This document shows positions 9,231 to 18,218 of a stretch of 64,000 nt of DNA, piece by piece. The stretch comes from Clostridia bacterium. Its GTDB lineage: Bacteria; Bacillota; Clostridia; Oscillospirales; Feifaniaceae. Position 1 is the first letter of the stretch; each line of letters begins with the position of its first letter. The stretch is from positions 145,764-209,763 of the forward strand of contig JAFWXR010000037.1 in the NCBI GenBank assembly GCA_017517965.1. Direction: 5' to 3'. The notes beneath the pieces were generated by a model. That model worked only from the letters and a program-made list of their open reading frames with translations, ran no database searches and had not been told where the DNA came from. The translations under genes were made by a program, and so were the position numbers.

Positions 9231-11069
9231 ATGGACGTGAAATTTGTAAGACGGAATATGTTAAAATACTGCGCCCTCTTTACAGGGTGCTTTTTATGCT
9301 CGAGAATTACGGCTTTTAAAATGACTCTGCCTGCAAGTGCGGCAATATGCTCTGCTTTTGCCTTTGACGTAACAGGCATTTCGGGTATGCTCGGCGCACT
9401 TTTGGGGCTTCTTTCGCTGGGCACGCTCTACGACAGCCTTAATATGTTTTGCTGCTGCCTCATTATAATCGGCGTGCGCATTGCACTTGACAACCTTGTA
9501 ACAAAGTATGCGCCTTTCGTTGCGTTTTTATCCGTTATGGTCACGGGCATTGCTTCTCTTCCGCGGTTTGGCGGTGCGTCATCGCTTGTGAAAGCGTTTT
9601 TACTTGCCCTGCTTGCAGGTGTAAGCACCGTTGCGATTGTAAATAATAAAAACAGATTTTCAAAAATTTTAATATACGCATATATTGTAACGGCAATCCT
9701 TATAAACGATTTTATGGGGGTCTCAATTGCACTAATCGCTCTGCTTGCAGGTGCATCCTACGGCGTGTGCGACGATTTGTCTTTTTCGGTGCTGACGGGT
9801 GCGGTGTGCGGACTTGCTACGTCACTCTGGACAAGCCCCGTAATATGTGCCTTATTGCCGATTCTGTCTGCAGTATGCCATTTTATTCAGAAAAAAAGCA
9901 GGGCGGTTGCAAAAGCACTCTTTTTCGGGACACTTTCCTTTACACTTGCCGTGAGTAACCCGTCTGAAGCCGTATACAGAATAATCGAGTGCGTAATCGC
10001 TTATCTTATAAGCCTTGCCCTGCCCGTGAGAAAGAAAAAGTCGAAAAGTGTCGAAAGTTTCGATAATCTTGCCGACGTTATCTGTGATTTGCAGAGCGAG
10101 TTTGAGGGCATATGCTCGGGCGTTACACCCGGGGGAGATGCGGATATATCAAAGCTGTGTGATGAAATTTGCGAAAATATATGTATCACCTGCCCACGCC
10201 GTGACGAGTGCTGGGTAGCTGAGTTTTCGGATACGACCGAGTGTGTTACCAAAGCACTGCATCACCTTAAATGCGGTACGGCAATGACGCCCGATTTACT
10301 GTCGGGCAGGCTTTACGGCTGTATCAGGGGAAGTGAAATCTGCGATTGTTTAAACGAGGCGTATCGCAGTAATACTTCAAAAAAGGTGCATATGCCGTCG
10401 GTGCTTTCTGCCGCAATTCTTCGGGATTTGGGTGCGGTCTATGAAAAGAAGGAGCCAAAAGCGACAATAACCGTCAATGAAGCAACAAGAACCAAGGGTG
10501 GCGAAGGCGTGTCGGGGGACAACGTGAGTGTTTTCTGCGACAGAGGCAGGCAGATTGTTCTGCTCTCCGACGGTATGGGCAGCGGTGAGGCGGCAAGACG
10601 GTACAGTGTATTCGTGTGCGATGCCGTAAAAAAACTCGTGGCAGGCGGTATATCACCCGAGACGGCTCTGCTTTTGGTCGGCGATATGTTAGGCTTTGCC
10701 GAGGGTGACTGGTTTGTTGCCGCCGATTTGCTCGTAATTGATATGGGGACTCTCAGGGCAGAGCTTATCAAGGCAGGCGGTGCCCCGTCGCTGTTACAGC
10801 GAAAAAACAAGTTTTTCGATCTGTCGGGAAGCACGCTTCCTCTCGGCATCGGCGGTAAAACCGAAAAAATCATCCTGAATTTAAAGGACGGCGATACCCT
10901 GCTTTTATTCTCCGACGGGGTGACCGATTTTGACGATAATTGTGCCGTTATTACCGGCATTGCCAAAAATTGTGAGGACAGCAAAAATCTGCCCGAAGAG
11001 GTGATTTCTTCGCTCTCGGGCATAGCCCACGACGATATGAGCGTAGTGGCGGTTACAATCAATTCGTAA
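9231..11069 (+). CDS. spoIIE: Stage II sporulation protein E, PP2C-type phosphatase
   Basis: A 612-residue protein with roughly ten hydrophobic segments in residues ~10-265, a cysteine-bearing middle region (ICITCPRRDECW) and a C-terminal PP2C phosphatase domain from ~residue 415. Phosphatase landmarks are LLSDGMGSGEAARRYS, KAGGAPSLL, STLPLGI and LLFSDGVTDFDD, which hold the metal-binding aspartates. In Bacillus the enzyme sits at the asymmetric septum and dephosphorylates SpoIIAA to release sigma F in the forespore. It is about 200 residues shorter than the Bacillus protein (827), mostly in the middle domain. GAGGTG precedes the ATG. Its last residues (TINS) are encoded by an AATTCGTAATTCGG repeat. 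Confidence 0.92.
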   Translation: MDVKFVRRNMLKYCALFTGCFLCSRITAFKMTLPASAAICSAFAFDVTGISGMLGALLGLLSLGTLYDSLNMFCCCLIIIGVRIALDNLVTKYAPFVAFLSVMVTGIASLPRFGGASSLVKAFLLALLAGVSTVAIVNNKNRFSKILIYAYIVTAILINDFMGVSIALIALLAGASYGVCDDLSFSVLTGAVCGLATSLWTSPVICALLPILSAVCHFIQKKSRAVAKALFFGTLSFTLAVSNPSEAVYRIIECVIAYLISLALPVRKKKSKSVESFDNLADVICDLQSEFEGICSGVTPGGDADISKLCDEICENICITCPRRDECWVAEFSDTTECVTKALHHLKCGTAMTPDLLSGRLYGCIRGSEICDCLNEAYRSNTSKKVHMPSVLSAAILRDLGAVYEKKEPKATITVNEATRTKGGEGVSGDNVSVFCDRGRQIVLLSDGMGSGEAARRYSVFVCDAVKKLVAGGISPETALLLVGDMLGFAEGDWFVAADLLVIDMGTLRAELIKAGGAPSLLQRKNKFFDLSGSTLPLGIGGKTEKIILNLKDGDTLLLFSDGVTDFDDNCAVITGIAKNCEDSKNLPEEVISSLSGIAHDDMSVVAVTINS

Positions 11070-11158
11070 TTCGGAATTAAAACAAAATTTGAGAATTGAA
11101 CATAAAAAGTATATCTTTTTTCTTTTCTGCCATACTACCTTTTGTGAGGTGTGCGGAT

Positions 11159-11320
11159 ATGAAGAAAAACGATATGCTCGCCGAAGCAGAGCGGATAATA
11201 AACAATTACTCAATAAAATATTATCGCAGACAATGCAGGAAAAGGCGTGCAAAACTTGCCTATCCGCTATGCCTGCTGTTTATAGGACTTGCGGTACTGA
11301 TATTTATAACAAAAGGATGA
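11159..11320 (+). CDS. Small single-pass membrane protein (53 aa), unknown
   Basis: The ATG at 11159 follows GAGGTG at 11145. The product has a charged, Arg/Lys-rich N-terminal half (AEAERIINNYSIKYYRRQCRKRRAK) and one C-terminal membrane helix (YPLCLLFIGLAVLIFI). The stop codon lies in the ascending arm of the downstream terminator. I recognise no family. The clear RBS and terminator make it a likely real gene, possibly transcribed with spoIIE. Confidence 0.5.
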   Translation: MKKNDMLAEAERIINNYSIKYYRRQCRKRRAKLAYPLCLLFIGLAVLIFITKG

Positions 11321-11343
11321 GAAAATTCTCATCCTTTTATTTA
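11311..11343. terminator. Bidirectional terminator between the small ORF and dus
   Basis: A 12-bp perfect stem AAAAGGATGAGA / TCTCATCCTTTT with a 4-nt loop, flanked by A- and T-rich sequence. It overlaps the stop codons of both convergent genes. Confidence 0.85.
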
Positions 11344-12284
11344 TTGTGAATTGAATTTATAAATTCGTCTGCTTCGTTGAGGGTGGATACCTTCGTTGCC
11401 TGTGCACGAAGGGCTGCACCGCCCCGAATGTCCCTTATATACCAGGCAAGCTGACCGCGCGCCTCTAAAATGCCTATTCGCTCGCCTTTGAGTGAAACGA
11501 GGGCGTGAACGTGCCTTCTTGCCGTGTCCATTATGAGCGAAAGTGACGGCTTTTCGTAAGGCTGACCTGACAGATACGCTTTTATTTCTTCAAAAACAAA
11601 GGGGTTGCCGAGTGCCGCCCTGCCCACCATTATACTGTCACAGCCCGTTTTTTCAAGCATTTCTTTCGCGCTTTTACCGTCCTTGACGTCGCCGTTGCCG
11701 ATTACGGGAATGCCCACTGCCTCTTTAACCTGTGCGATTATGTCGAGATTGACGGGAGGGGCGTACATCTGCGTCCGTGTTCTGCCGTGGACGGTGATTG
11801 CGGCAGCACCTGCACTTTCGGCTGAAAGCGCACATTCGACCGCATTTATTTTTTCAAAGCCTGCACGGATTTTGACCGTTACGGGCACGTCAACCGCCCC
11901 CGTTACCGCTTTGACTATGTCAAAAATCAAATCGGGATTTTTCATTAAGGCAGACCCGTCGCCCCCCGATATGACCTTGTGTACGGGACAGCCCATATTT
12001 ATGTCGATTGCAGGCGCACCCGTCAGTTCAAGCACTTTTTTGGCACTCGACGCCATAATTTCAGGGTCACTTCCGAATATCTGCGGTATGACGGGCTGTT
12101 CAGCCTCTGTGGTGTGAAGAAGTTGTGTCGATTTCTTGTCACCGTACCACAGAGCCTTCGCCGACACCATTTCACCGACCGACATATCCGCACCGAAATC
12201 CCTGCATATCTCACGGAATGCGCTGTTTGAGATACCTGCCATCGGCGCAAGTATAAGTTTTCCTTTAAAAAACGTGTTGTCCAT
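11337..12284 (-). CDS. dusB: tRNA-dihydrouridine synthase (DusB type)
   Basis: A 315-residue FMN-dependent enzyme that reduces uridines in tRNA D-loops. The TIM-barrel landmarks are APMAGISNSAFR at the N terminus, the catalytic-loop DINMGCPVHKV containing the active Cys, VTVKIRAGF, AITVHGRTRTQMY, VIGNGDV and MVGRAALGNPF. A small helical RNA-binding domain follows. DusB is the usual Firmicutes type, but assignment within the Dus family is by general resemblance. It is divergent from the NSS symporter. Confidence 0.92.
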   Translation of the reverse strand: MDNTFFKGKLILAPMAGISNSAFREICRDFGADMSVGEMVSAKALWYGDKKSTQLLHTTEAEQPVIPQIFGSDPEIMASSAKKVLELTGAPAIDINMGCPVHKVISGGDGSALMKNPDLIFDIVKAVTGAVDVPVTVKIRAGFEKINAVECALSAESAGAAAITVHGRTRTQMYAPPVNLDIIAQVKEAVGIPVIGNGDVKDGKSAKEMLEKTGCDSIMVGRAALGNPFVFEEIKAYLSGQPYEKPSLSLIMDTARRHVHALVSLKGERIGILEARGQLAWYIRDIRGGAALRAQATKVSTLNEADEFINSIHNK

Positions 12285-12328
12285 AAATATCCTCGTTTAT
12301 TATCGTCTGCTTCTATTATAACACAATG

Positions 12329-12357
12329 TTGTAATTTTTTGCTAATTATTGTATAAT
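12329..12357 (+). promoter_or_regulatory. Sigma-A promoter of the NSS symporter
   Basis: TTGTAA (12329) and a perfect TATAAT (12352) are spaced 17 bp apart, 33 bp before the start codon. A TATAAT in the other direction (12320 to 12315) probably serves dusB. Confidence 0.7.
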
Positions 12358-12389
12358 AAATGCAGTTACTTATAAATAAGGAGAAAAAC

Positions 12390-13706
12390 ATGAAAAAGAA
12401 ATTTACAAACCGTTGGGGTTTCGTTTTGTCGGCGGTGGGGTCGGCAGTCGGAATGGCTAACGTATGGGGTTTCCCCGCAAAAATGGGCGCAAACGGTGGC
12501 GGCGCATTTTTAGTCGCTTACCTTATTTTTATTGCACTTTTCAGTGTTGTCGGTCTGTCGGCTGAATACGCTATCGGCCGCCGTTCAAAGACGGGTACAC
12601 TCGGCTCATACAAAAATGCGTGGGAGTCAAGACACAAAAAACTCGGCACCGCAGGCGGTGTAGTCGGCTGGCTTCCGCTTGCTGGCTCTATGTGCATTGC
12701 AATCGGCTACGCCGTTATTATTTCTTACGTCTTTAAGGCGTTCTGGAACTCGATGACGGGCACTCTTATGCACGTTGATACGGGCAAGTGGTTTGATTCA
12801 TTCTCAACGACACATTTATCAGTCGTGCCCTTCCACGTTATCGTGGTTGTGGTTACACTTCTGACACTTCTTTTAGGCGCTAAGAGCATTGAAAAATCAA
12901 ACAAGGTTATGATGCCGATTTTCTTCCTCGTGTTCGTAGTGCTTGCAATCCGTGTGGCATTCCTGCCCGGCGCTGCTGCAGGCTATAAGTTTATGTTCAC
13001 GCCCGACTGGTCTATGCTCAAAAATCCGATGACGTGGGTGTGGGCTATGGGTCAGGCATTCTTCTCACTTTCTGTTACGGGAAGCGGTATGATTGTCTAC
13101 GGCGCATATCTTGATGAAAAAGAAAACGTTGTCGGCGTTGCCGTTCGTACGGCAGTTTTCGACACGATTGCGGCACTCGTTGCGGCACTCGTTATCATTC
13201 CTGCTTGCTTTGCATATAATCTTGACGTTGGTGCAGGCCCGTCACTTCTCTTCGTGACGCTGCCGAGAATTTTGCAGGACATTCCTTTTGGTCAGGGCTT
13301 TGCAATTTTCCTCTACGTTGCCATGATTTTTGCAGGTATCAGTTCGCTCCAGAATATGTTTGAGGCTGTCGGTGAATCGCTTGAAGCTAAATTCCCCAAA
13401 CTCAACCGTATCGCAGTGCTCGTTTTAATGGGCGTAATCTGCCTCGGCTTCGGTCTCACTATGGAGCCTATTTTCAAGTGGGGTCCCTGGATGGACATCG
13501 TTTCCATCTATATAATCCCGATTGGCGCAACGCTCGGTGCGATTTCTTGGTTCTGGATTATGAAGAAGGACGATTTGCTCGGCGAAATCAACAAGTCTGT
13601 GGAAAAGCCTTTTGGCAATCTGTGGTACTATTCGGGTAAATTCTTCTACGTTGCCTGCGCAATTATTCTGTGCACGGTGGCACTGGTTAATAAAATAGCA
13701 TTCTAA
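12390..13706 (+). CDS. Neurotransmitter:sodium symporter family transporter
   Basis: A 438-residue membrane protein of the SNF/LeuT fold with about 11 membrane segments. The family signature is at the N terminus: RWGFVLSAVGSAVGMANVWGFPAKMGANGGGAF, which holds the unwound TM1 sodium and substrate site, followed by AEYAIGRRSKTG. It probably imports an amino acid with Na+; the substrate is not readable. At this length it fits the 11-helix bacterial branch (MhsT/Tyt1-like) rather than 12-helix LeuT. The ATG at 12390 has AAGGAG 8 nt upstream. It is a single-gene unit with its own promoter and terminator. Confidence 0.9.
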   Translation: MKKKFTNRWGFVLSAVGSAVGMANVWGFPAKMGANGGGAFLVAYLIFIALFSVVGLSAEYAIGRRSKTGTLGSYKNAWESRHKKLGTAGGVVGWLPLAGSMCIAIGYAVIISYVFKAFWNSMTGTLMHVDTGKWFDSFSTTHLSVVPFHVIVVVVTLLTLLLGAKSIEKSNKVMMPIFFLVFVVLAIRVAFLPGAAAGYKFMFTPDWSMLKNPMTWVWAMGQAFFSLSVTGSGMIVYGAYLDEKENVVGVAVRTAVFDTIAALVAALVIIPACFAYNLDVGAGPSLLFVTLPRILQDIPFGQGFAIFLYVAMIFAGISSLQNMFEAVGESLEAKFPKLNRIAVLVLMGVICLGFGLTMEPIFKWGPWMDIVSIYIIPIGATLGAISWFWIMKKDDLLGEINKSVEKPFGNLWYYSGKFFYVACAIILCTVALVNKIAF

Positions 13707-13710
13707 GATA

Positions 13711-13746
13711 AAATACCGTAATGTTTCTGACATTGCGGTATTTTTT
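13711..13746 (+). terminator. Terminator of the NSS symporter gene
   Basis: A long stem AAATACCGTAATGT / ACATTGCGGTATTT (one G-T pair) followed by a run of T. Confidence 0.85.
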
Positions 13747-13780
13747 ATAAAAAAGTTAATCATTCCTAATCTAAATGTGT

Positions 13781-13828
13781 TATAATATAGGGTGGAAAAT
13801 GAAGCAAGGCGAAGTTTGTGAGGTAAAA
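13781..13828 (+). promoter_or_regulatory. polA leader: -10 box and R1-type ribosome binding region
   Basis: A perfect TATAAT at 13781 is preceded by TGTGT; no good -35 is visible at the right distance. The leader GAAGCAAGGCGAAGTTTGTGAGG matches the 3' end of the R1 repeat seen at 33319, 38974 and 40851, and supplies the polA RBS. Confidence 0.5.
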
Positions 13829-16321
13829 ATGAAACTTTTACTTATTGACGGCAACAGTATAATGAACAGAGCGTTTTACGGTATTCGTGCGCTCTCTACC
13901 AAGGACGGTGTTTTTACAAACGCCATTTTTGGCTTTATAAATATTCTCGAAAAAGAACTGGCAAACGAAAAGCCTGATGCTGCCGCAGTCGCTTTTGACC
14001 TGCGTGCACCGACTTTCAGGCATAAGGCGTACGAGCTTTACAAGGCTAACCGCAAGGGTATGCCTGACGAGCTTGCAATGCAGATGCCTCTTATAAAAGA
14101 GATACTCGGATATATGGGTATCTCCTGCCTTGAAAAAGAGGGCTACGAGGCTGACGACATTATCGGCACACTCTCTTCAATGTGCGATAAGGTGGGGGAT
14201 AAGTGCGTCATAATCACGGGGGATAAGGACGATTTACAGCTCGTAAGTGACACCGTTACCTGCAAACTCACCGTGACTAAGGGTGGCAGTAACGAAACGG
14301 TCGCCTATACGCCTGCGGTATTCTTTGAAAAATACGGCTTTGAACCCAAAAAACTCATTGATTTGAAGGCGCTGTGGGGTGATACGTCGGACAATATTCC
14401 GGGTGTTGCCAAGGTCGGTGAAAAGACGGCGACAGACCTCGTTTCAAGGTTTGGCACGGTTGAAGAAATTTATGAAAATATTGATACACTTGATATAAAG
14501 GACACCCTTAAAGCACGTCTTACCGAGGGGAAAGAGAGTGCGTTCTTGTCAAAGAGTCTTGCGACGATTATGCTTGATATGCCACTTGATTTGGCTGTTT
14601 CCGATCTCAAAATCAGGGAGAAGGATACGAAAAATCTGCTTGAAATATACACAAAACTCGAGCTTCGCAAATTTGCCGCCGCACTTATGGAGGAGACGCC
14701 GAGTGAGGCGGTCTTAACCGAATGTGTCAGCGTTATGACCGAAGATGAGGTTGCAAATTTTGTAAAAAACTCAAAAAGAGTTGCAGTTCTGGTTGAAAAC
14801 GAATCTGTTTTCGCATCCGACGGGAAAAAGGTTATCGAATTTTCATCTTCTCTCGCAACACCTTTACTTGAGTGTGAAACACCGCTCGTTTTAATCGGCG
14901 TCAAGGACTTTTTGGGGCAGATTGGAAAAATAGATGAAAGCAGGGTGGCGTTTGACATTCTGCTTGCAGGCTACCTGCTTGACCCGGGGGCATCCTCCTA
15001 CAAGGCGGAGGGGCTTGCTTTGGAATACCTCGGTGTAAATGCACCTGACGGTGCGTCCTGCGCTTTAAATATGATAAAACTTGCCGACGTTATGGGCAAA
15101 AAACTTGAAGAACTCGGTATGACGGCGCTCTACCGTGATATTGAACTGCCCCTTTCCTTCGTGCTTTACAATATGGAAAAACGTGGCGTGCTTGCCGACA
15201 GACAGGCACTTGAAACGTTAGGGCAGAGCCTTGAAAAAAGCATAAGCGAGCTTGAAAAGGCGATATACGATTTGTCGGGTGAGGAGTTTAACATCAATTC
15301 GCCCAAACAACTTGGCGAAGTCCTCTTTGACAAGCTCGGTTTACCGGGTGGTAAGAAAGGCAAAAACGGCGCGTATAAAACCGATGCTGACCGTTTGCAG
15401 AAACTTGCGGTAAATTACCCGATTGTCAAACTCGTGCTCGATTACAGACAACTTGCGAAATTAAAATCGACATATACAGACGGTCTTGTCAAGGTCATTG
15501 AGGAGGACGGAAGAATCCACTCCACCTTTAATCAGACCGTGACGGTTACGGGACGAATTTCATCCACCGAACCCAATTTACAGAACATCCCCGTGCGTAC
15601 CGAACTCGGCCGTGAACTGCGCAGAATGTTCGTGGCGGGTGAGGGCAACGTTTTGGTCGATGCCGATTACTCACAGATTGAACTCCGTGTGCTTGCACAT
15701 ATGGCTGAAGATGCTGTAATGGTGAAAGCCTTTACAGATGGTGAAGACATACATTCCATCACCGCTTCGCAGGTTTTCGGCATCGTAACGCCCGAGACGA
15801 GAAGTAAGGCAAAGGCGGTCAATTTCGGCATTGTCTACGGCATATCCGCCTTCGGTCTTGCCGATGATATAGGCGTTTCAAACAAGGAGGCGAGGGAGTA
15901 TATCGAGGCTTATTTTGACAAATATACGGGTATAAAGACCTTCCTTGACAAGACGGTTGAGGATGCAGTGAGTGACGGCTTCGTTACCACACTTTTCGGC
16001 AGAAGAAGGTATATGCCTGAACTTTCATCCTCAAACTTTATGGTGCGTTCATTCGGGGAGAGGGCGGCAAGAAACACGCCCATTCAGGGTACGGCTGCCG
16101 ACATTATCAAGTACGCCATGGTAAAAACCGAAAAGGCACTTGAGGGGCTTAATGCAAAACTCATTTTACAGGTGCACGACGAACTTATTATCGAGTGTCC
16201 CGAAAACGAGGTTGAAAAAGTCAAAGAAATCCTTTGTCGTGAGATGGAGGGGGCGGCTAAACTTAAAGTTCCGCTTAAAGTGGACGTCGGTGTCGGAAAG
16301 AGTTGGTATGATGCAAAATAA
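13829..16321 (+). CDS. polA: DNA polymerase I
   Basis: An 830-residue family A polymerase for gap filling and Okazaki fragment repair. The N-terminal ~290 residues are the 5'-3' exonuclease (LLIDGNSIMNRAFYG, YEADDIIGTLS, KDDLQLV, WGDTSDNIPGV). Residues ~300-460 are a degenerate 3'-5' exonuclease domain without the DxE metal motif, as in Bacillus PolA, so proofreading is probably absent. The polymerase domain has motif A (DADYSQIELRVLAH), motif B (KAVNFGIVYGISAFGL) and motif C (QVHDELIIE). The ATG at 13829 is chosen because of the GAGG site upstream and the family N terminus. rimI starts inside its last codons. Confidence 0.96.
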   Translation: MKLLLIDGNSIMNRAFYGIRALSTKDGVFTNAIFGFINILEKELANEKPDAAAVAFDLRAPTFRHKAYELYKANRKGMPDELAMQMPLIKEILGYMGISCLEKEGYEADDIIGTLSSMCDKVGDKCVIITGDKDDLQLVSDTVTCKLTVTKGGSNETVAYTPAVFFEKYGFEPKKLIDLKALWGDTSDNIPGVAKVGEKTATDLVSRFGTVEEIYENIDTLDIKDTLKARLTEGKESAFLSKSLATIMLDMPLDLAVSDLKIREKDTKNLLEIYTKLELRKFAAALMEETPSEAVLTECVSVMTEDEVANFVKNSKRVAVLVENESVFASDGKKVIEFSSSLATPLLECETPLVLIGVKDFLGQIGKIDESRVAFDILLAGYLLDPGASSYKAEGLALEYLGVNAPDGASCALNMIKLADVMGKKLEELGMTALYRDIELPLSFVLYNMEKRGVLADRQALETLGQSLEKSISELEKAIYDLSGEEFNINSPKQLGEVLFDKLGLPGGKKGKNGAYKTDADRLQKLAVNYPIVKLVLDYRQLAKLKSTYTDGLVKVIEEDGRIHSTFNQTVTVTGRISSTEPNLQNIPVRTELGRELRRMFVAGEGNVLVDADYSQIELRVLAHMAEDAVMVKAFTDGEDIHSITASQVFGIVTPETRSKAKAVNFGIVYGISAFGLADDIGVSNKEAREYIEAYFDKYTGIKTFLDKTVEDAVSDGFVTTLFGRRRYMPELSSSNFMVRSFGERAARNTPIQGTAADIIKYAMVKTEKALEGLNAKLILQVHDELIIECPENEVEKVKEILCREMEGAAKLKVPLKVDVGVGKSWYDAK

Positions 16322-16712
16322 AATACTTACCGATTATAAAAAAGGGGCTCAGTTTGAACGGCGTTTCTTTCCGTCAAGCTGGTGCGAAAGTGAAAATACC
16401 CTCTTTTTCGTGTGCGAGGATGAAGAAATAATAGGAATGGTCGGTCTTAAGATTATTCTTGATACTGCAGAGGTGCTCTGCGTTGCGACCGATGAAAATT
16501 ACCGTGGAAAAGGCATCGCCTTTACACTTATGAAAATGGCTGAAAATGAATGTCTAAAGCGGGGGATTACCGAAATAAATCTTGAGGTGCGTGTGTCAAA
16601 TCCTGCAGTTTACCTTTATAAAAAGTGCGGTTTTGATACCGTCGGCACGAGAAAAAATTACTACACGGCACCCACGGAGGATGCCCTGCTTATGACGAGG
16701 AGACTTAAATGA
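16308..16712 (+). CDS. rimI: GNAT N-acetyltransferase, RimI type
   Basis: A 134-residue GNAT protein with the acetyl-CoA loop YRGKGIAFTLM and the C-terminal pattern VSNPAVYLYKKCGFDTVGTRKNYY typical of RimI, the acetyltransferase of ribosomal protein S18. It overlaps polA by 14 bp; GGAAAGAG lies before two adjacent ATGs (16308, 16311), either of which may be used. It overlaps tsaD by 4 bp; rimI-tsaD pairing is very common in Firmicutes. Confidence 0.88.
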   Translation: MMQNKILTDYKKGAQFERRFFPSSWCESENTLFFVCEDEEIIGMVGLKIILDTAEVLCVATDENYRGKGIAFTLMKMAENECLKRGITEINLEVRVSNPAVYLYKKCGFDTVGTRKNYYTAPTEDALLMTRRLK

Positions 16713-17713
16713 GAATACTTGCAATTGAATCCTCCTGCGATGAGACCTGTGCGGCAATCGTCGAGGACGGAAGAAAAATTATATCAAATATCGTGGCTTC
16801 ACAGATAGAAACGCATAAAATCTACGGCGGTGTCGTGCCTGAAATTGCCTCCCGTCAGCATACGGAGGCTGTCTGCTACGTCACTGAGCAGGCTTTGGCT
16901 GAGGCGAATATGACGCTCGATGAGGTTGACGCCATTGCCGTGACCGCTTATCCCGGTCTTATAGGTGCGCTTTTGGTGGGTGTCAATTACGCCAAGGGGC
17001 TTGCGCTTGCAAGCGGTAAACCGCTTATTCCCGTGCATCACATAAGGGGACACGTGGCGGCAAACTACATAGCTTTTGAAGATCTGAAACCGCCGTTTCT
17101 GTGTCTTATCGTGTCGGGCGGTCACACCATGATTGCCGAAGTTTCGGATTATACCACCTTTAAACGCCTCGGCAGTACGCACGACGATGCGGCAGGTGAG
17201 TGCTTTGACAAGGTGGCAAGGGTGCTCGGTCTGTCATACCCCGGCGGTGTCAATTTAGATAAACTGTCGCAGGGAGGCAAGGTTGATGCCTTTACATTCC
17301 CCGACCCGAAGGTTACGGGTGAGCCGTTGTCCTTTAGTTTTTCGGGACTCAAGACGGCGGCGATAAACACCATTCACAATGCCGAGCAGAAGGGAATAGA
17401 GATAAACAAATGCGATTTTGCGGCATCATTTAACCGCTCGGTTGCCAATATTCTGTGCTCAAGGCTTATGGATGCGGCGAAAATGACGGGCTACAAAAAT
17501 ATCGTGCTTGCAGGCGGTGTTTCGGCAAATTCGCATCTGCGTGATGCCGTGCAGACGGCTTGTGATAAAAACGGATATAAATTGTATATGCCCCCTCTTT
17601 ACCTTTGCGGTGACAATGGTGCTATGATCGGGGCGCAAGCCTATTACGAATATCAGGCGGGTGCTTTGGCCGATATGTCGCTCAATGCGCAGGCGTATAA
17701 AGATATATTTTAA
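16709..17713 (+). CDS. tsaD: tRNA threonylcarbamoyladenosine transferase TsaD
   Basis: A 334-residue ASKHA-fold protein that transfers threonylcarbamoyl to A37 of ANN-decoding tRNAs. The family start MRILAIESSCDETCAA, the metal-binding HHIRGHVAAN and the nucleotide-binding SGGHTMI and LAGGVSANSHLR segments are present. It is coupled to rimI by an ATGA overlap. The next modification step is encoded by tcdA at 21163-21864. The TAA stop runs directly into an AATTCGGAATGCGGAATTCGG repeat. Confidence 0.96.
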   Translation: MRILAIESSCDETCAAIVEDGRKIISNIVASQIETHKIYGGVVPEIASRQHTEAVCYVTEQALAEANMTLDEVDAIAVTAYPGLIGALLVGVNYAKGLALASGKPLIPVHHIRGHVAANYIAFEDLKPPFLCLIVSGGHTMIAEVSDYTTFKRLGSTHDDAAGECFDKVARVLGLSYPGGVNLDKLSQGGKVDAFTFPDPKVTGEPLSFSFSGLKTAAINTIHNAEQKGIEINKCDFAASFNRSVANILCSRLMDAAKMTGYKNIVLAGGVSANSHLRDAVQTACDKNGYKLYMPPLYLCGDNGAMIGAQAYYEYQAGALADMSLNAQAYKDIF

Positions 17714-17789
17714 TTCGGAATGCGGAATTCGGAATTGTTGATGATTTTTGCTATCGCAAAAATCTACATTAAATAAAGGAAGTAATGAA
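17714..17789. repeat. AATTCGG repeat and short hairpin before luxS
   Basis: AATTCGGAATGCGGAATTCGG is followed by the mini-hairpin GATTTTTGC-TATC-GCAAAAATC (17742-17763) and then the luxS RBS AAGGAAG. Confidence 0.7.
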
Positions 17790-18218
17790 GTGAAAAAAAT
17801 TGCGAGTTTTACGGTGGATCACGATACTCTTGAAAGGGGTATCCACATTTCAAGGGTGGACGGTGACGTTATTACCTATGATATAAGAATGAAAATTCCA
17901 AACGGCGGTGATTATCTGCAAAATGCCGCTCTGCATACCTTTGAGCATCTGTTTGCAACCTTTGCGAGAAATTCAAGGTTTGAAAAAAGTGTCATTTACG
18001 TAGGCCCCATGGGCTGCAGGACGGGCTTTTATCTGCTTATGAGGGATGACGTGTCAAGGGATGAGGTTACCTCTCTTATAAAAGATACGTTTGCTTTCGT
18101 TGCGGATTTTGAGGGCGTAATCCCCGGCAGTTCAAGAAAAGAATGCGGTAATTACCTTGACCACGATTTAGATGGTGCCAAGGCTATAGCAAGGGAAATG
18201 CTTGAGGTTCTAAGATGA
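17790..18218 (+). CDS. luxS: S-ribosylhomocysteine lyase LuxS
   Basis: A 142-residue iron/zinc enzyme that splits S-ribosylhomocysteine into homocysteine and the AI-2 precursor DPD. The metal motif HTFEHLF (HxxEH), the catalytic-Cys segment GPMGCRTGFYL and the third metal ligand in ECGNYLDHD are all present. The start is GTG at 17790, the in-frame codon 7 nt after AAGGAAG; an ATG at 17785 is out of frame and runs into a stop. It overlaps copA by 4 bp, an unusual partner. Confidence 0.93.
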   Translation: MKKIASFTVDHDTLERGIHISRVDGDVITYDIRMKIPNGGDYLQNAALHTFEHLFATFARNSRFEKSVIYVGPMGCRTGFYLLMRDDVSRDEVTSLIKDTFAFVADFEGVIPGSSRKECGNYLDHDLDGAKAIAREMLEVLR

